DNA of 11,537 nt from Acidobacteriota bacterium (GTDB taxonomy: Bacteria > Acidobacteriota > Terriglobia > Terriglobales > Acidobacteriaceae). The position numbers were made by a program, and so were the translations under genes. Shown here in pieces: positions 1 through 7,576 of the stretch; position 1 is the first letter of the stretch; every line of letters starts with the position of its first letter. The notes beneath the pieces are model-generated. The model made no database searches. It was not told where the DNA came from and saw nothing but the letters and a program-made list of their open reading frames with translations. The stretch is taken from the NCBI GenBank assembly GCA_021781255.1, contig JAJXXG010000461.1, positions 1-11,537 on the forward strand. Reading direction: 5' to 3'.

Positions 1-417
1 GGAAAGCCCGGTCAGCAGGCCCGAATAGCGTGAAAAGAGTTCGAGGTCAATCACGGTGTCGATCTTGGCCTTCCGCACCCAGCTCAGAAAGCGCAGCGAA
101 TCAAGCGCCAGCATCGTCACATTGTTCTCGCGAATCGTAATGATGTTGGCTTCAGGAACCGTGTCGAGCAGGCGCAGGCTGTCGGCATTGCGCTCAAAGA
201 TGAGGAAGAAAATCTCCGCGCCCAGCGCGTCCTTGGCCTTCTGCAGCGCAGGATTCGCAATCACCGTGCTGCCCATCTCAGACAGCTCGATGAAGAGAAC
301 GCGGCGCGGCTTCTCCGGCCCTCTCCCCCTGCCCAGCAGCCGCACCAGCTGTGTACACAAGAAGCACAGCGGTATCCCGATCCAGTAATCGACGGCCCGC
401 ATCGTCCCAAGCTTCAT
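1..417 (-). CDS. Glycosyltransferase family 9 (heptosyltransferase-like), N-terminal part
   Basis: The minus strand reads open from an ATG at 417 to the left edge, 139 codons with no stop. The N-terminus has one hydrophobic stretch (about residues 11-28). A Rossmann-type first strand follows with the motif RRVLFIELSEMGSTVIANPA at about 38-57, and further on comes a segment ending DLELFSRYSGLLTGLS. These match the N-terminal half of GT9 ADP-heptose:LPS heptosyltransferase-like enzymes, which transfer sugars from nucleotide donors to lipid-linked or LPS acceptors at the inner face of the membrane. The donor-binding C-terminal half lies outside the window, so substrate cannot be judged. I prefer the ATG at 417 because AAAGG lies about 10 bases upstream; an in-frame ATG at 477 is possible but the extra residues look non-coding. 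The gene diverges from the membrane-protein operon to its right. Family membership is well supported; 'heptosyl' specificity is not. Confidence 0.8.
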   Translation of the reverse strand, partial: MKLGTMRAVDYWIGIPLCFLCTQLVRLLGRGRGPEKPRRVLFIELSEMGSTVIANPALQKAKDALGAEIFFLIFERNADSLRLLDTVPEANIITIRENNVTMLALDSLRFLSWVRKAKIDTVIDLELFSRYSGLLTGLS

Positions 418-611
418 TTCATCTGCCCTTTGCAGTCCAGAATTTCCCCGGTGGACACTACGGCATGAGTCTACCATCGAGCTTCGCCGGAGCAATCACC
501 CGGACGTTGCAATGTCACCGCAGGTCCGCACGAAAGACACATACGGCGGCGTCCACTAAGATGGTGGGTTACAGCCTGCCGCAATGCCCCGGGCGCAGGA
601 ATCCAGATGGA

Positions 612-2102
612 GTGCAGAAGCTGAACACGGTGGAAACTCTTCGCAAGCGCAACATCCTTCTCATTCTGCTCTTCTCGTTGGCCGGGTTTATGGTGATGGG
701 CTATCACCCCGGCCTGGAAGATGACGGCGTGTATCTTTCCGCCGTCCAGAGCGACGTGAATCCCGCGCTGTATCCTCACGACTCCGCGTTTTTCCGCGAG
801 CAGTTGCAGGCCACGCTGTTTGACAACTGGGTCGCTGACTTCATCCGCTGGACACACATCCCCGTCGCAGCCACCGAACTGCTGTGGCAATTTGCATCGA
901 TCGTGCTCATCGTTATCGGCTGCTGGAGCATAGCGCGCACCCTCTTCCCCGATGCCCGCGCGCAGTGGGCGGGCGTTGCCCTTGTCACCGCCATGTTCAC
1001 GCTGCCGGTCTCAGGAGCCGCGCTCTATCTTGTGGACCAGCATCTGCATCCCCGCACCGTGGCCACCGCGATGATTCTCCTGGCCGTCGCAAAAATCATG
1101 GCTGGCAAACGCTTGCACGCGCTCCCTCTGCTGCTCCTCGCCTTCGCCATGCATCCCATCATGGCCGCCCTGGGCATCTCTTTCTGCACCATCCTGACCC
1201 TCCTGACACTGGAGCCGGTTTACGCCTGGGCCCGCTCCTGGCGCGACTCGCTGGCCGCCGCCGTGCCGCTTGGCTGGCTCTTCGAGCCGCCCAGCCCCGC
1301 CTGGCGCAAGGCTCTCGAAACCCGCCGCTATTTCTTCCTCTACAAGTGGACCTGGTATGAGTGGCTTGGCGCGCTGGCTCCGCTCCTGCTTTTCTTCGTT
1401 CTCTGGCGGGTCGCCCGGCGGCGCGGCGAAACCAATCTGGCGCGCTTTGCACTGGCCGTCTTCATCTACGGCGTTTTCCACCAGGCGGTTGCCATGGCCG
1501 TGCTGGGCTCGCCGGAACTAATCCGCCTTACGCCGCTGCAACCCATGCGCTACCTCCATCTGGTCTATTTCTTCATGATGCTGGTCGGCGGCTGCCTGCT
1601 CGGCAAATACCTGCTGAAGAGCAGTGTCCTGCGTTGGGCCGTGTTCCTGCTGGCCATCAACGTACCCATGTATGCCGCCCAGCAGGCGGAGTTCAGCGGC
1701 AGCGAGCACCTTGAACTGCCCGGCATGCAGCCCGCCAACCCCTGGCTGCAAGCCTTTGCCTGGATTCGCCACAATACCCCCACCGACGCCTATTTCGCCC
1801 TCGACCCCAACTACCTCGCCGCGCCCGGCGAGGACTACCACAGCTTTCGCGCGCTGGCCGGGCGCAGCCAGCTCGCCGATGGCATCAAGGACACCGCCGT
1901 CGTAACCCAGGTGCCCGATCTCGCGCCCGCGTGGGACCAGCAGGTCACAGCGCAATCCGGCTGGAGCCATTTCAAGCTCGCGGATTTCGAGCGCCTCAAG
2001 GCGCAGTTTGGCGTCAACTGGGTGCTCGTTTCCTATCCCCAGCCGGCCGGCCTGCCCTGCCCCTGGCACAACAGCAAACTCGCCGTGTGCACGGTTCCGT
2101 GA
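612..2102 (+). CDS. Polytopic membrane protein, GT-C-like, paralogue of the protein at 3222-4727
   Basis: This is a protein of about 496 residues with roughly nine or ten hydrophobic helices and a soluble C-terminal domain of about 130 residues. After the first helix comes YHPGLEDDGVY (residues 31-41), an acidic pair in the first extracytoplasmic loop. A middle motif reads RRYFFLYKWTWYEWLG, and the C-terminal part carries NPWLQAFAWIRHNTP and FRALAGRSQLAD. The protein ends with Cys483 and Cys493. A large multi-helix protein with an acidic first loop and a soluble tail recalls GT-C glycosyltransferases that use lipid-linked sugars, but I cannot name a family, so the enzyme role is inferred. The frame is open far upstream (to 351). 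I chose GTG 612 because AGGA lies 12 bases ahead and the protein then begins just before helix 1, as in its paralogue; ATG 561 and GTG 630 are alternatives. No convincing promoter was found in 418-611. Confidence 0.72.
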   Translation: MQKLNTVETLRKRNILLILLFSLAGFMVMGYHPGLEDDGVYLSAVQSDVNPALYPHDSAFFREQLQATLFDNWVADFIRWTHIPVAATELLWQFASIVLIVIGCWSIARTLFPDARAQWAGVALVTAMFTLPVSGAALYLVDQHLHPRTVATAMILLAVAKIMAGKRLHALPLLLLAFAMHPIMAALGISFCTILTLLTLEPVYAWARSWRDSLAAAVPLGWLFEPPSPAWRKALETRRYFFLYKWTWYEWLGALAPLLLFFVLWRVARRRGETNLARFALAVFIYGVFHQAVAMAVLGSPELIRLTPLQPMRYLHLVYFFMMLVGGCLLGKYLLKSSVLRWAVFLLAINVPMYAAQQAEFSGSEHLELPGMQPANPWLQAFAWIRHNTPTDAYFALDPNYLAAPGEDYHSFRALAGRSQLADGIKDTAVVTQVPDLAPAWDQQVTAQSGWSHFKLADFERLKAQFGVNWVLVSYPQPAGLPCPWHNSKLAVCTVP

Positions 2103-2144
2103 TGGGCCCGCCGCGCATCTCGTCAGGCACCGCCGCGCTCTTCA

Positions 2145-2173
2145 TTGTCATTTGCCCCGCAGGACGATAAAAT
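2145..2173 (+). promoter_or_regulatory. Sigma-70-type promoter upstream of the GT2 gene
   Basis: TTGTCA (2145-2150, 5 of 6 consensus bases) and TAAAAT (2168-2173, 5 of 6) are separated by exactly 17 bases. The AT-rich -10 stands out from the GC-rich surroundings. It lies just after the stop of the first membrane gene and points toward the GT2. Transcription would begin near 2180, giving a leader of about 248 bases. The prediction comes from sequence only. Confidence 0.55.
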
Positions 2174-2427
2174 TAGAGGGATTGGTTCTCCCCGATGTGC
2201 CCTTTCCAAGGCCGCCTGAACGCACCCGCATCCACTCGACGATCGCGCGACGCGGCTCTGCCGGTACATGCCATCGAGTCTTCAGGATTGTGGAAAAGGA
2301 TGCCTGCCGGCGAGATGTTTGTGCGCACGTCCTGGACGATCTGAGTGTCTCGTGAAACTTTGTTCAAGCGTATTGTCAGCAGTTGGCACCATGCCCGAGG
2401 TTGAATAGCAGTCTTGGAACGGATTGA
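2174..2427 (+). other. Long leader/intergenic stretch before the GT2 gene
   Basis: The gap between the membrane protein and the GT2 is 325 bases, long for this compact stretch. Downstream of the promoter it contains a short open frame, ATG 2195 to TGA 2342-2344 (49 codons), with only a distant GAGGG (2176-2180) as ribosome site. Its composition gives no sign of selection. Arms ACTCGA and TCGAGT in the middle could form a 6-base-pair stem. I recognise no riboswitch or terminator. GGAACGGA before the ATG at 2428 would serve as the GT2 ribosome site. Confidence 0.3.
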
Positions 2428-3225
2428 ATGATCAACAACAAAAAAGTAGTTGCCGTTCTCCCCGCGTTTAACGCCGAGAAAACGCTCGAGTGGACGGTTC
2501 ACGAGATTCCCGCCACGGTTGACCTGTGCATTCTGGTGGACGATCACAGCACGGATGAGACGGCTGCGCTGGCCAGAAGGCTCGGCCTGCAGGTGCACGT
2601 GCATCCGCGCAACCGCGGATATGGCGGCAATCAGAAAACCTGTTACGCCGCCGCGCTTGAGGCCGGCGCCGACGTCGTCGTCATGCTCCACCCGGACTAC
2701 CAGTACACCCCGCGCCTGGTCGAACCCCTGGCCAGCATGATCGCCTATGACGAATACGACGTCGTGCTCGGCTCGCGCATCCTGGGCGGCGGCGCGCTCA
2801 AGGGCGGAATGCCCCGCTACAAATACGTTGCCAACCGCGCGCTGACCTTGGCTCAGAATCTCCTCCTCGGCGCCAAGCTGTCCGAATACCACACCGGATT
2901 CCGCGCCTTCAGCCGCGACCTGCTGCTGTCCCTGCCCCTGCACGTCAACTCCGATGACTTCGTCTTCGACAACCAGATGCTCGCGCAGTGCATTCTCCGC
3001 GGGGCGCGCATCGGAGAAGTCTCCTGCCCCACCCGCTACTTTGAGGAAGCATCCTCCATCAATTTCCGGCGCAGTTCAATCTACGGGCTCGGCGTGCTGA
3101 AGACTTCCCTCAGCGGTCTGGCCGCCAGGATCGGCATCTATCGCAGTCCTGTTTACAAGTTTCCCCCTTCCCAGTTGAAGCGGAAAAACAATGCAATGGA
3201 GCGCGCGTTGGAGGATATTTCGTGA
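2428..3225 (+). CDS. Glycosyltransferase family 2, DPM1/polyprenyl-phosphate glycosyltransferase type
   Basis: A soluble GT-A enzyme of 265 residues with no membrane helix. The nucleotide-sugar site is visible as VVAVLPAFNAEKTL (7-20) and VDDHSTDET (37-45). Next come NRGYGGNQK (62-70), MLHPDYQYTPRLVEP (86-100) at the position of the metal-binding DxD-type motif, GSRILGGG (115-122), and SDDFVFDNQML (175-185), where family members place the catalytic-base region. Such enzymes load a sugar from a nucleotide donor onto polyprenyl phosphate at the cytoplasmic face, or add sugars directly to a growing glycan. The first residue of the DxD-like motif is His88, so HPD replaces the usual DAD/DPD; I believe this occurs in a sub-clade and does not imply inactivity. 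The gene's last codons overlap the next start (GTGA, 3222-3225), which implies translational coupling with the membrane protein. A natural model is that this enzyme makes the lipid-linked donor that the membrane protein uses (inference). Confidence 0.85.
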   Translation: MINNKKVVAVLPAFNAEKTLEWTVHEIPATVDLCILVDDHSTDETAALARRLGLQVHVHPRNRGYGGNQKTCYAAALEAGADVVVMLHPDYQYTPRLVEPLASMIAYDEYDVVLGSRILGGGALKGGMPRYKYVANRALTLAQNLLLGAKLSEYHTGFRAFSRDLLLSLPLHVNSDDFVFDNQMLAQCILRGARIGEVSCPTRYFEEASSINFRRSSIYGLGVLKTSLSGLAARIGIYRSPVYKFPPSQLKRKNNAMERALEDIS

Positions 3226-4727
3226 CACATGCCGCAGATAAGCGGCTGCCGTATCTGCGACTCCTCTTGCTCACTGCAGCGGCGCTGGCAATTCATGGGT
3301 ATCATCTCGGCGCCGAAGACGGCGAAATCTATGTGCCGGCCGCCCGGAAGCTCCTTCATCCCGATCTCTACCCGTTCGGCACGGAGTTCTTCACCTCTCA
3401 CGGCAAGCTCTCCATGTTCAGCCCCATCCTCGCGTGGACGGCGAAGCTGACCCATCTCTCCATGGACTGGACCCTGTTCGTCTGGTACCTGGTCAGCCTC
3501 TTCGCAACGCTGGCCTCCTGCTGGCTACTCGTCAGGGCCTGCTTTGCCACGGACAGGGCGCGCTGGACCGCCGTGACGGTCGCCGCCGCCGTGCTCTCCA
3601 TGCCCGCAACAAACACCGGGCTGCTGCTCATTGACCCATACCTCACCGCGCGCTCGTTCTCCACGCCGCTCACGCTGTTCGCTCTGGCAGCCTGCCTTGA
3701 GCACCGCTATGTGCGCCTCATCGTGCTCACTCTCATCACTGCCGCCATCCATCCGCAGATGGCCGTCTACCTCATCTTCCTTGCAGCCCTCATACGGTTC
3801 ACTGAGGTCAGCAAGCCATCCACCCTGCCAAAGACTCCAGCCCTCGCCGGAGCGAGTATTCTCCCCACCGGATTTCAATTCGAGCGAGCCTCCGGCCCTT
3901 ACCGCGAGGCCCTCTACTCCCGTGATTATTTCTTCCTCTACAGCTGGGAGTGGTACCACTGGCTCGGCATGCTCGCGCCGCTCGCAATTCTTGCCTGGTT
4001 CTGGAAAGGCAATCTGCGCGGCACGCTGCCCGGCTTTCGCCGTCTCAGCTTCGCCATGATCCCCTTCGGCCTCCTGTCCATCGCAGCCGCGGCCGTGGTT
4101 TCCCTGCCGGCGATGGAGATGTTTGTCCGTCTGCAGCCTTTGCGGTCCTTCCACCTCATTACCTTCGTCTTTGTCCTTTTCTTTGCCGGCGTGCTCGGCG
4201 AATACCTCGGCAAAGGCCGCCCCTGGGCCATCGGAGTGCTCTGCTGCCTGCTCGGCGCGGGCATGTTCATCGTCGCCCGCCAGACCTACCCCAACAGCCC
4301 GCAAATCGAGCTGCCCGCAAAGACCAGCACCAACCCCTGGGTCAATACCCTCCTCTGGGTGCGCCAGAATACGCCCCGCAACGCCGTCTTTGCCGTTGAT
4401 TCCCGATACTTCAAGGACCCCGTGGTCGATGTCCATGGATTTCGCGCAATCGCCGAGCGCTCGGAACTCGCCGACTACTACAAGGATGGTGGAGTGGTCA
4501 CTCTCTTCCCGGCCCTGGCCGGCGAGTGGAAGCAGATGAGCAACGCCACCTACGGCCTCAATCATTTTCGCGAGCAGGACTTCGACCGTCTCAGAAGCCA
4601 ATACCCCGTCGTCTCCTGGACCGTCGTCCACGGGCCGGCGCCGCAAGGCATGGACTGCCCATACCAGGACCGCGGTTTCGCCGTCTGTAAGCTCAACGCC
4701 CTTTCACCGCACGGCCCCGGCCTTTGA
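3222..4727 (+). CDS. Polytopic membrane protein, GT-C-like, second paralogue
   Basis: A 501-residue protein with a GTG start that overlaps the GT2 stop by four bases. It aligns along its whole length with the protein at 612-2102. Shared elements are YHLGAEDGEIY (27-37) after helix 1, SRDYFFLYSWEWYHWLGMLAP (near 233-253), RLQPLRSFHL (303-312), NPWVNTLLWVRQNTP (371-385), and FRAIAERSELADYYKDGGVVT (407-427). A terminal Cys479/Cys489 pair has the same spacing of ten as in the paralogue. Identity is moderate by eye, so the duplication is old. I see about nine or ten hydrophobic helices and a C-terminal soluble domain that probably faces the periplasm. The acidic Glu-Asp in the first loop matches where GT-C enzymes keep catalytic or metal-binding acids, but no named family is assigned here. 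Tight coupling to a GT2 suggests a two-step lipid-sugar pathway, for example modification of an envelope glycan. Function is inferred and unproven. Confidence 0.78.
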   Translation: MTHAADKRLPYLRLLLLTAAALAIHGYHLGAEDGEIYVPAARKLLHPDLYPFGTEFFTSHGKLSMFSPILAWTAKLTHLSMDWTLFVWYLVSLFATLASCWLLVRACFATDRARWTAVTVAAAVLSMPATNTGLLLIDPYLTARSFSTPLTLFALAACLEHRYVRLIVLTLITAAIHPQMAVYLIFLAALIRFTEVSKPSTLPKTPALAGASILPTGFQFERASGPYREALYSRDYFFLYSWEWYHWLGMLAPLAILAWFWKGNLRGTLPGFRRLSFAMIPFGLLSIAAAAVVSLPAMEMFVRLQPLRSFHLITFVFVLFFAGVLGEYLGKGRPWAIGVLCCLLGAGMFIVARQTYPNSPQIELPAKTSTNPWVNTLLWVRQNTPRNAVFAVDSRYFKDPVVDVHGFRAIAERSELADYYKDGGVVTLFPALAGEWKQMSNATYGLNHFREQDFDRLRSQYPVVSWTVVHGPAPQGMDCPYQDRGFAVCKLNALSPHGPGL

Positions 4728-4814
4728 GCAGGAACGAAAAACAGTATTGAGCTGCCCTCCCCCACTTGGCGTTTCCGCGTCCATCGGCAAGAATGGCAAT
4801 AAGGGACCATTGTC

Positions 4815-6221
4815 ATGCTGAATCTTACCCAGCGCCTTCTTCTTGGCTGCATCCTCGTCGCGCTCCTTGCCGCGGGCCTCGTGGCGGCAACCCATCGCGC
4901 CCTTGCGGCTGCCGGGCAGTCTTCCATGGCAGTTGCCTTTCTCATATCCATCGTGCTCGTCGAGGTAGGAACCATCCTCCTGGTGCTCCATCCCATTCGC
5001 ACCGTCGCCCGCGACGCAAAAAAAATCGCGCAAGGCAACCTCGAGCATCGAGTCGAATGGAGCAGCCGGGACGATTTCGGCGTGATCGCCAGCGAGCTCA
5101 ACCGCATCGCGGTACGGCTCCGCGACCTGCGCGATACCGAAGCCGGCCGCAAGCAGATGGAGTTCCAGCTCTCCGACGCTGTTCTCCAATCCATCTTTGA
5201 GCCCATCATCGTCACTGACAGCAAGGGCCATGTCCTCAAGGTCAACCAGGCCGCCGCTGAAATTCTGGGCGAAGCCGCCAGCGACCGCATGGCGCTCACC
5301 ACCACGCCCGGCGGCGACAAGATCCTCAGCGCCATCCGCGATGCCATCTCCATGCAGAAGCCTGTCGCCGCCGAAGGAGAGGCTGCCATGCTCCCCATGC
5401 GCATCGGCAAGCAGGCGCGCAGCTACCGCCTGCGCACCACGCCCATGCGCGACTCCGAGGGCCGCCTGCTCGGCACCGTCACCACGCTGGAAGACGTGAC
5501 GTCCCTGCAGGACACCGACCGCTTCAAAACCCAGTTCATCACCGTGGCCAGCCGCAAGCTGCGCGACCCGCTGCTCCAGTTGCGCCGCGGGCTCTACGCC
5601 CTGGCGCAGGGCTTCGGCGGCCCGCTCCAGCCGCTGCAGGCTGACCTCGTTGCCGCCGCCAGCAGCGAATCGGAAAAGCTCAACGACCTGATGGCCGACC
5701 TCATCGAAGTTGCCGAAATCGACACCGGCAAACGCGAACTCCACATCGAACGCATGCGGCCTCTGCTCATGCTCAACGAGGCGCGTGACCGCTTCTGCGA
5801 TGAAGCCGCACAAAAGCACATTCACGTCGAAGTCAGCGCCTTCGCCGATCTTTCCGTCGTCCGGGCCGATCGCCGCGCCGTCCGCTCGATCATGGACAAT
5901 CTGCTTTCCAACGCGCTCCGCTACACCCCGCCCGAGGGCGAAATTCTGCTCGCCGCCGAGGAAATCCAGGACCACGTGCAATTCACCGTGCGCGACTCCG
6001 GCCGGGGCATTGAAGCCGAGCGCCTCAGCACCATCTTCGACCGCTTCAACGCATTCTCTGACACGGGCACAGGCATGGGGCTCGCCCTCGTCAGGCGTCT
6101 GGTCGAGTCGCTCGGAGGACAGATTGCCGTCGAAAGCCGCCTGGATCACGGAACTACCTTTCGTTTCACACTTCCCGTAGCTGTGGTGGATGTGCTCCAC
6201 CATCCCGTCGAGGTCGGCTGA
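4815..6221 (+). CDS. HAMP-PAS sensor kinase with arginine in place of the phosphoacceptor histidine
   Basis: A 468-residue membrane sensor. Two helices (about 7-29 and 38-58) have almost no periplasmic loop. They are followed by a HAMP-like region (59-110), a PAS-like domain (118-232), a HisKA-type dimerisation helix (about 234-305) and a HATPase domain (about 345-455). The ATP site looks intact: N box DNLLSNALRYTP (361-372), G1 DSGRGIE (394-400), F box IFDRF (407-411), G2 GTGMGLAL (418-425). The H box is not. Where kinases have SHELRTP this protein has SRKLRDP (246-252), so His is Arg247 (codon CGC), and Glu and Thr are also changed. Such a protein could bind ATP but could not autophosphorylate in the usual way; it may regulate the KdpD that follows, or be an allosteric pseudokinase. 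AAGGGA at 4801-4806 supports the start. KdpD begins three bases after the stop, so the two form one unit. No response regulator is nearby. Confidence 0.85.
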   Translation: MLNLTQRLLLGCILVALLAAGLVAATHRALAAAGQSSMAVAFLISIVLVEVGTILLVLHPIRTVARDAKKIAQGNLEHRVEWSSRDDFGVIASELNRIAVRLRDLRDTEAGRKQMEFQLSDAVLQSIFEPIIVTDSKGHVLKVNQAAAEILGEAASDRMALTTTPGGDKILSAIRDAISMQKPVAAEGEAAMLPMRIGKQARSYRLRTTPMRDSEGRLLGTVTTLEDVTSLQDTDRFKTQFITVASRKLRDPLLQLRRGLYALAQGFGGPLQPLQADLVAAASSESEKLNDLMADLIEVAEIDTGKRELHIERMRPLLMLNEARDRFCDEAAQKHIHVEVSAFADLSVVRADRRAVRSIMDNLLSNALRYTPPEGEILLAAEEIQDHVQFTVRDSGRGIEAERLSTIFDRFNAFSDTGTGMGLALVRRLVESLGGQIAVESRLDHGTTFRFTLPVAVVDVLHHPVEVG

Positions 6222-6224
6222 CTC

Positions 6225-7349
6225 ATGGCAGAAATCAAACCGGAAATCGCGCCTGCGCCGGCCTGGCTGCGCATTTACGTCGGGGCAGCTCCCGGCGTCG
6301 GCAAGACATATCACATGCTCAACGACGCTCTGCTCAAGCGCAAGCACGGAGTGGATGTGGTCATCGGTCTCGTCGAGCCCCACGGCCGCGAGGAAACCAC
6401 CGAGCAGATTCGCGATCTCGAGATCATTCCCCTGCGCGTGATTCCCTATCGCGGCGTCGAACTCAAGGAAATGGACGTGGACGCCATCCTCGCCCGCCGT
6501 CCTGACACCGTCATCGTCGATGAGCTGGCCCACACAAACGTCCCCGGCAGCAAGAACCGCAAGCGCTACGAAGATGTGCTCGATCTGCTCGACGCCGGCA
6601 TCAACGTAATGACCGCGGTCAACATCCAGCACCTTGAAACGCTGAACGACACCGTCAACCGCTCCGCCAACACGGTCATCCGCGAGACCATTCCAGACAA
6701 TTTCCTCAAGCGCGCCGACGAAGTCGTCAACGTCGATGTCACCGTCGAGGAGCTGCGCCTCCGCCTGCGCGAGGGCAAGATTTACCACCCCGAAAAGGTC
6801 GAGCAGGCGCTGGCCAACTTCTTCCGCAAGGGCAACCTCAACCTGCTCCGCGAGCTCTCCCTGCGCACCACCGCCGAGCAGGTCGGCAAGCGCGCCGCAG
6901 AATACCGCCGCACCCAGGGCCTCGAACAGGCGCCTATTCCTGAAAAGGTCATGGTCTGCCTCAGCACGCGCCCCGGCACTGAGCGCCTGCTCCGCGTAGG
7001 CGCGCGCGTTGCCGGCCGCCTCGCCACCAACTGGTACGCCGTCTACGTCACCCGCCCCGAGGAAAACAAGAAAGACAACGACCCCGAAGCGCCGCACCGC
7101 CTCGAAGAGTTCCAGCGCATGGCCCGCGACCTCGGCGCACAGGTCGTCAGCCTCACCGAGAAGAACGTCTCCGACGCCCTCATCCGCTTTGCCCAGCAGG
7201 AGAGCATCTCCCACGTCATCTTTGGCCAGTCGGTCCGCTCGCGCTGGGATATTCTTCTGCGCGGCTCGGTGCTCAACCGCTTTCTCGCTGAAGTGCGCGA
7301 TGTGACGGTGCAGGTCGTGCCCATGCAGAAGCCCTTGCGCCGAGGCTGA
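6225..7349 (+). CDS. kdpD: Short KdpD: N-terminal ATP-binding sensor domain plus Usp domain
   Basis: A 374-residue protein corresponding to the cytoplasmic N-terminal half of KdpD, the potassium/osmotic-stress sensor that controls the KdpFABC transporter. The KdpD domain (about 12-220) contains Walker A GAAPGVGKT (20-28), the following EPHGREETTE (51-60), and a Walker B-like region IVDELAHTNVPGSKNRKRYED (97-117). A universal-stress-type domain covers about 241-367 (PEKVMVCLSTRP to VQVVPMQ). The protein stops there: the four membrane helices, GAF-like part and histidine-kinase module of E. coli KdpD (894 aa) are absent. Stand-alone short KdpDs are known in cyanobacteria and others. Here the separate upstream HAMP-PAS protein, three bases away, may supply the missing transmitter, although its phosphoacceptor is mutated. 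In some bacteria the Usp domain binds c-di-AMP; whether it does here is unknown. GAGG at 6211-6214 is a plausible ribosome site. The family call is firm; control of a kdp operon is not shown. Confidence 0.9.
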   Translation: MAEIKPEIAPAPAWLRIYVGAAPGVGKTYHMLNDALLKRKHGVDVVIGLVEPHGREETTEQIRDLEIIPLRVIPYRGVELKEMDVDAILARRPDTVIVDELAHTNVPGSKNRKRYEDVLDLLDAGINVMTAVNIQHLETLNDTVNRSANTVIRETIPDNFLKRADEVVNVDVTVEELRLRLREGKIYHPEKVEQALANFFRKGNLNLLRELSLRTTAEQVGKRAAEYRRTQGLEQAPIPEKVMVCLSTRPGTERLLRVGARVAGRLATNWYAVYVTRPEENKKDNDPEAPHRLEEFQRMARDLGAQVVSLTEKNVSDALIRFAQQESISHVIFGQSVRSRWDILLRGSVLNRFLAEVRDVTVQVVPMQKPLRRG

Positions 7350-7414
7350 CCCGCACACGCCGCGCGCTGGAGCGCCAACAGCCTCTGTGGTAGTTTTGAA
7401 ATAGCGTTCATGAC

Positions 7415-7490
7415 GAGCTCGTAGCTCAGTAGGTAGAGCAACGCCCTTTTAAGGCGTGGGTCCTGGGTTCGAATCCCAGCGAGCTCACCA
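7415..7490 (+). tRNA. tRNA-Lys (anticodon TTT), CCA encoded
   Basis: A complete cloverleaf is present. Acceptor arms are GAGCTCG (7415-7421) and CGAGCTC (7480-7486). The anticodon stem ACGCC/GGCGT (7441-7445, 7453-7457) encloses the loop CTTTTAA with anticodon TTT at 7448-7450. The T stem CTGGG/CCCAG (7463-7467, 7475-7479) encloses TTCGAAT. The discriminator A at 7487 is followed by a genomic CCA (7488-7490). All stems pair perfectly, so the gene looks functional. No clear promoter is visible in the 65 bases after kdpD, and no T-run terminator follows. The repeat at 7517 begins 27 bases downstream. Confidence 0.97.
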
Positions 7491-7516
7491 CTCGTCTCAG
7501 ATGCCTCCCCCGCTAT

Positions 7517-7534
7517 CCCCGCGGCCAGAAATGC
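7517..7534. repeat. Left copy of 18-base direct repeat (galT 3' end relic)
   Basis: CCCCGCGGCCAGAAATGC occurs here and again, without mismatch, at 9512-9529. Read on the minus strand it spells the last codons of GalT (HFWPRG), and here the frame continues GGA TAG, with the stop at 7513-7515. This copy looks like the original 3' end of galT, left behind near tRNA-Lys when something inserted. Confidence 0.75.
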
Positions 7535-7576
7535 GGCGGGTGGCCCCGATCTCTAGTGAGAGATTTCATTCAGTTC

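Noticed and set aside
351..611. Upstream extension of the first membrane protein to 351
   Set aside because: It overlaps the divergent GT9 gene, the added residues look random, and the paralogue starts just before helix 1.
2383..2400. Sigma-54-like TGGCAC before the GT2 gene
   Set aside because: The required GC-containing -12 element is not at the correct distance; only the -24 half matches.
2173..2943. 256-codon minus-strand frame over the GT2 5' half and its leader
   Set aside because: Antisense to the GT2 motifs and without a recognisable domain or ribosome site.
3525..4646. 373-codon minus-strand frame
   Set aside because: It is antisense to the second membrane protein, which has a full-length paralogue and coupled start; the antisense peptide has no domain features.
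4766..4794. Possible promoter TTGGCG-17-AAGAAT before the kinase gene
   Set aside because: Only 4 of 6 matches in each box, and the implied start would fall on the ribosome site at 4801-4806.
4704..7358. 884-codon open frame on the minus strand
   Set aside because: It lies exactly antisense to the kinase and kdpD, whose motifs are unmistakable. Its protein is a low-complexity mix of Asp, Glu, Gly, Ala and Val with no domain. Long antisense frames are expected opposite GC-rich genes.
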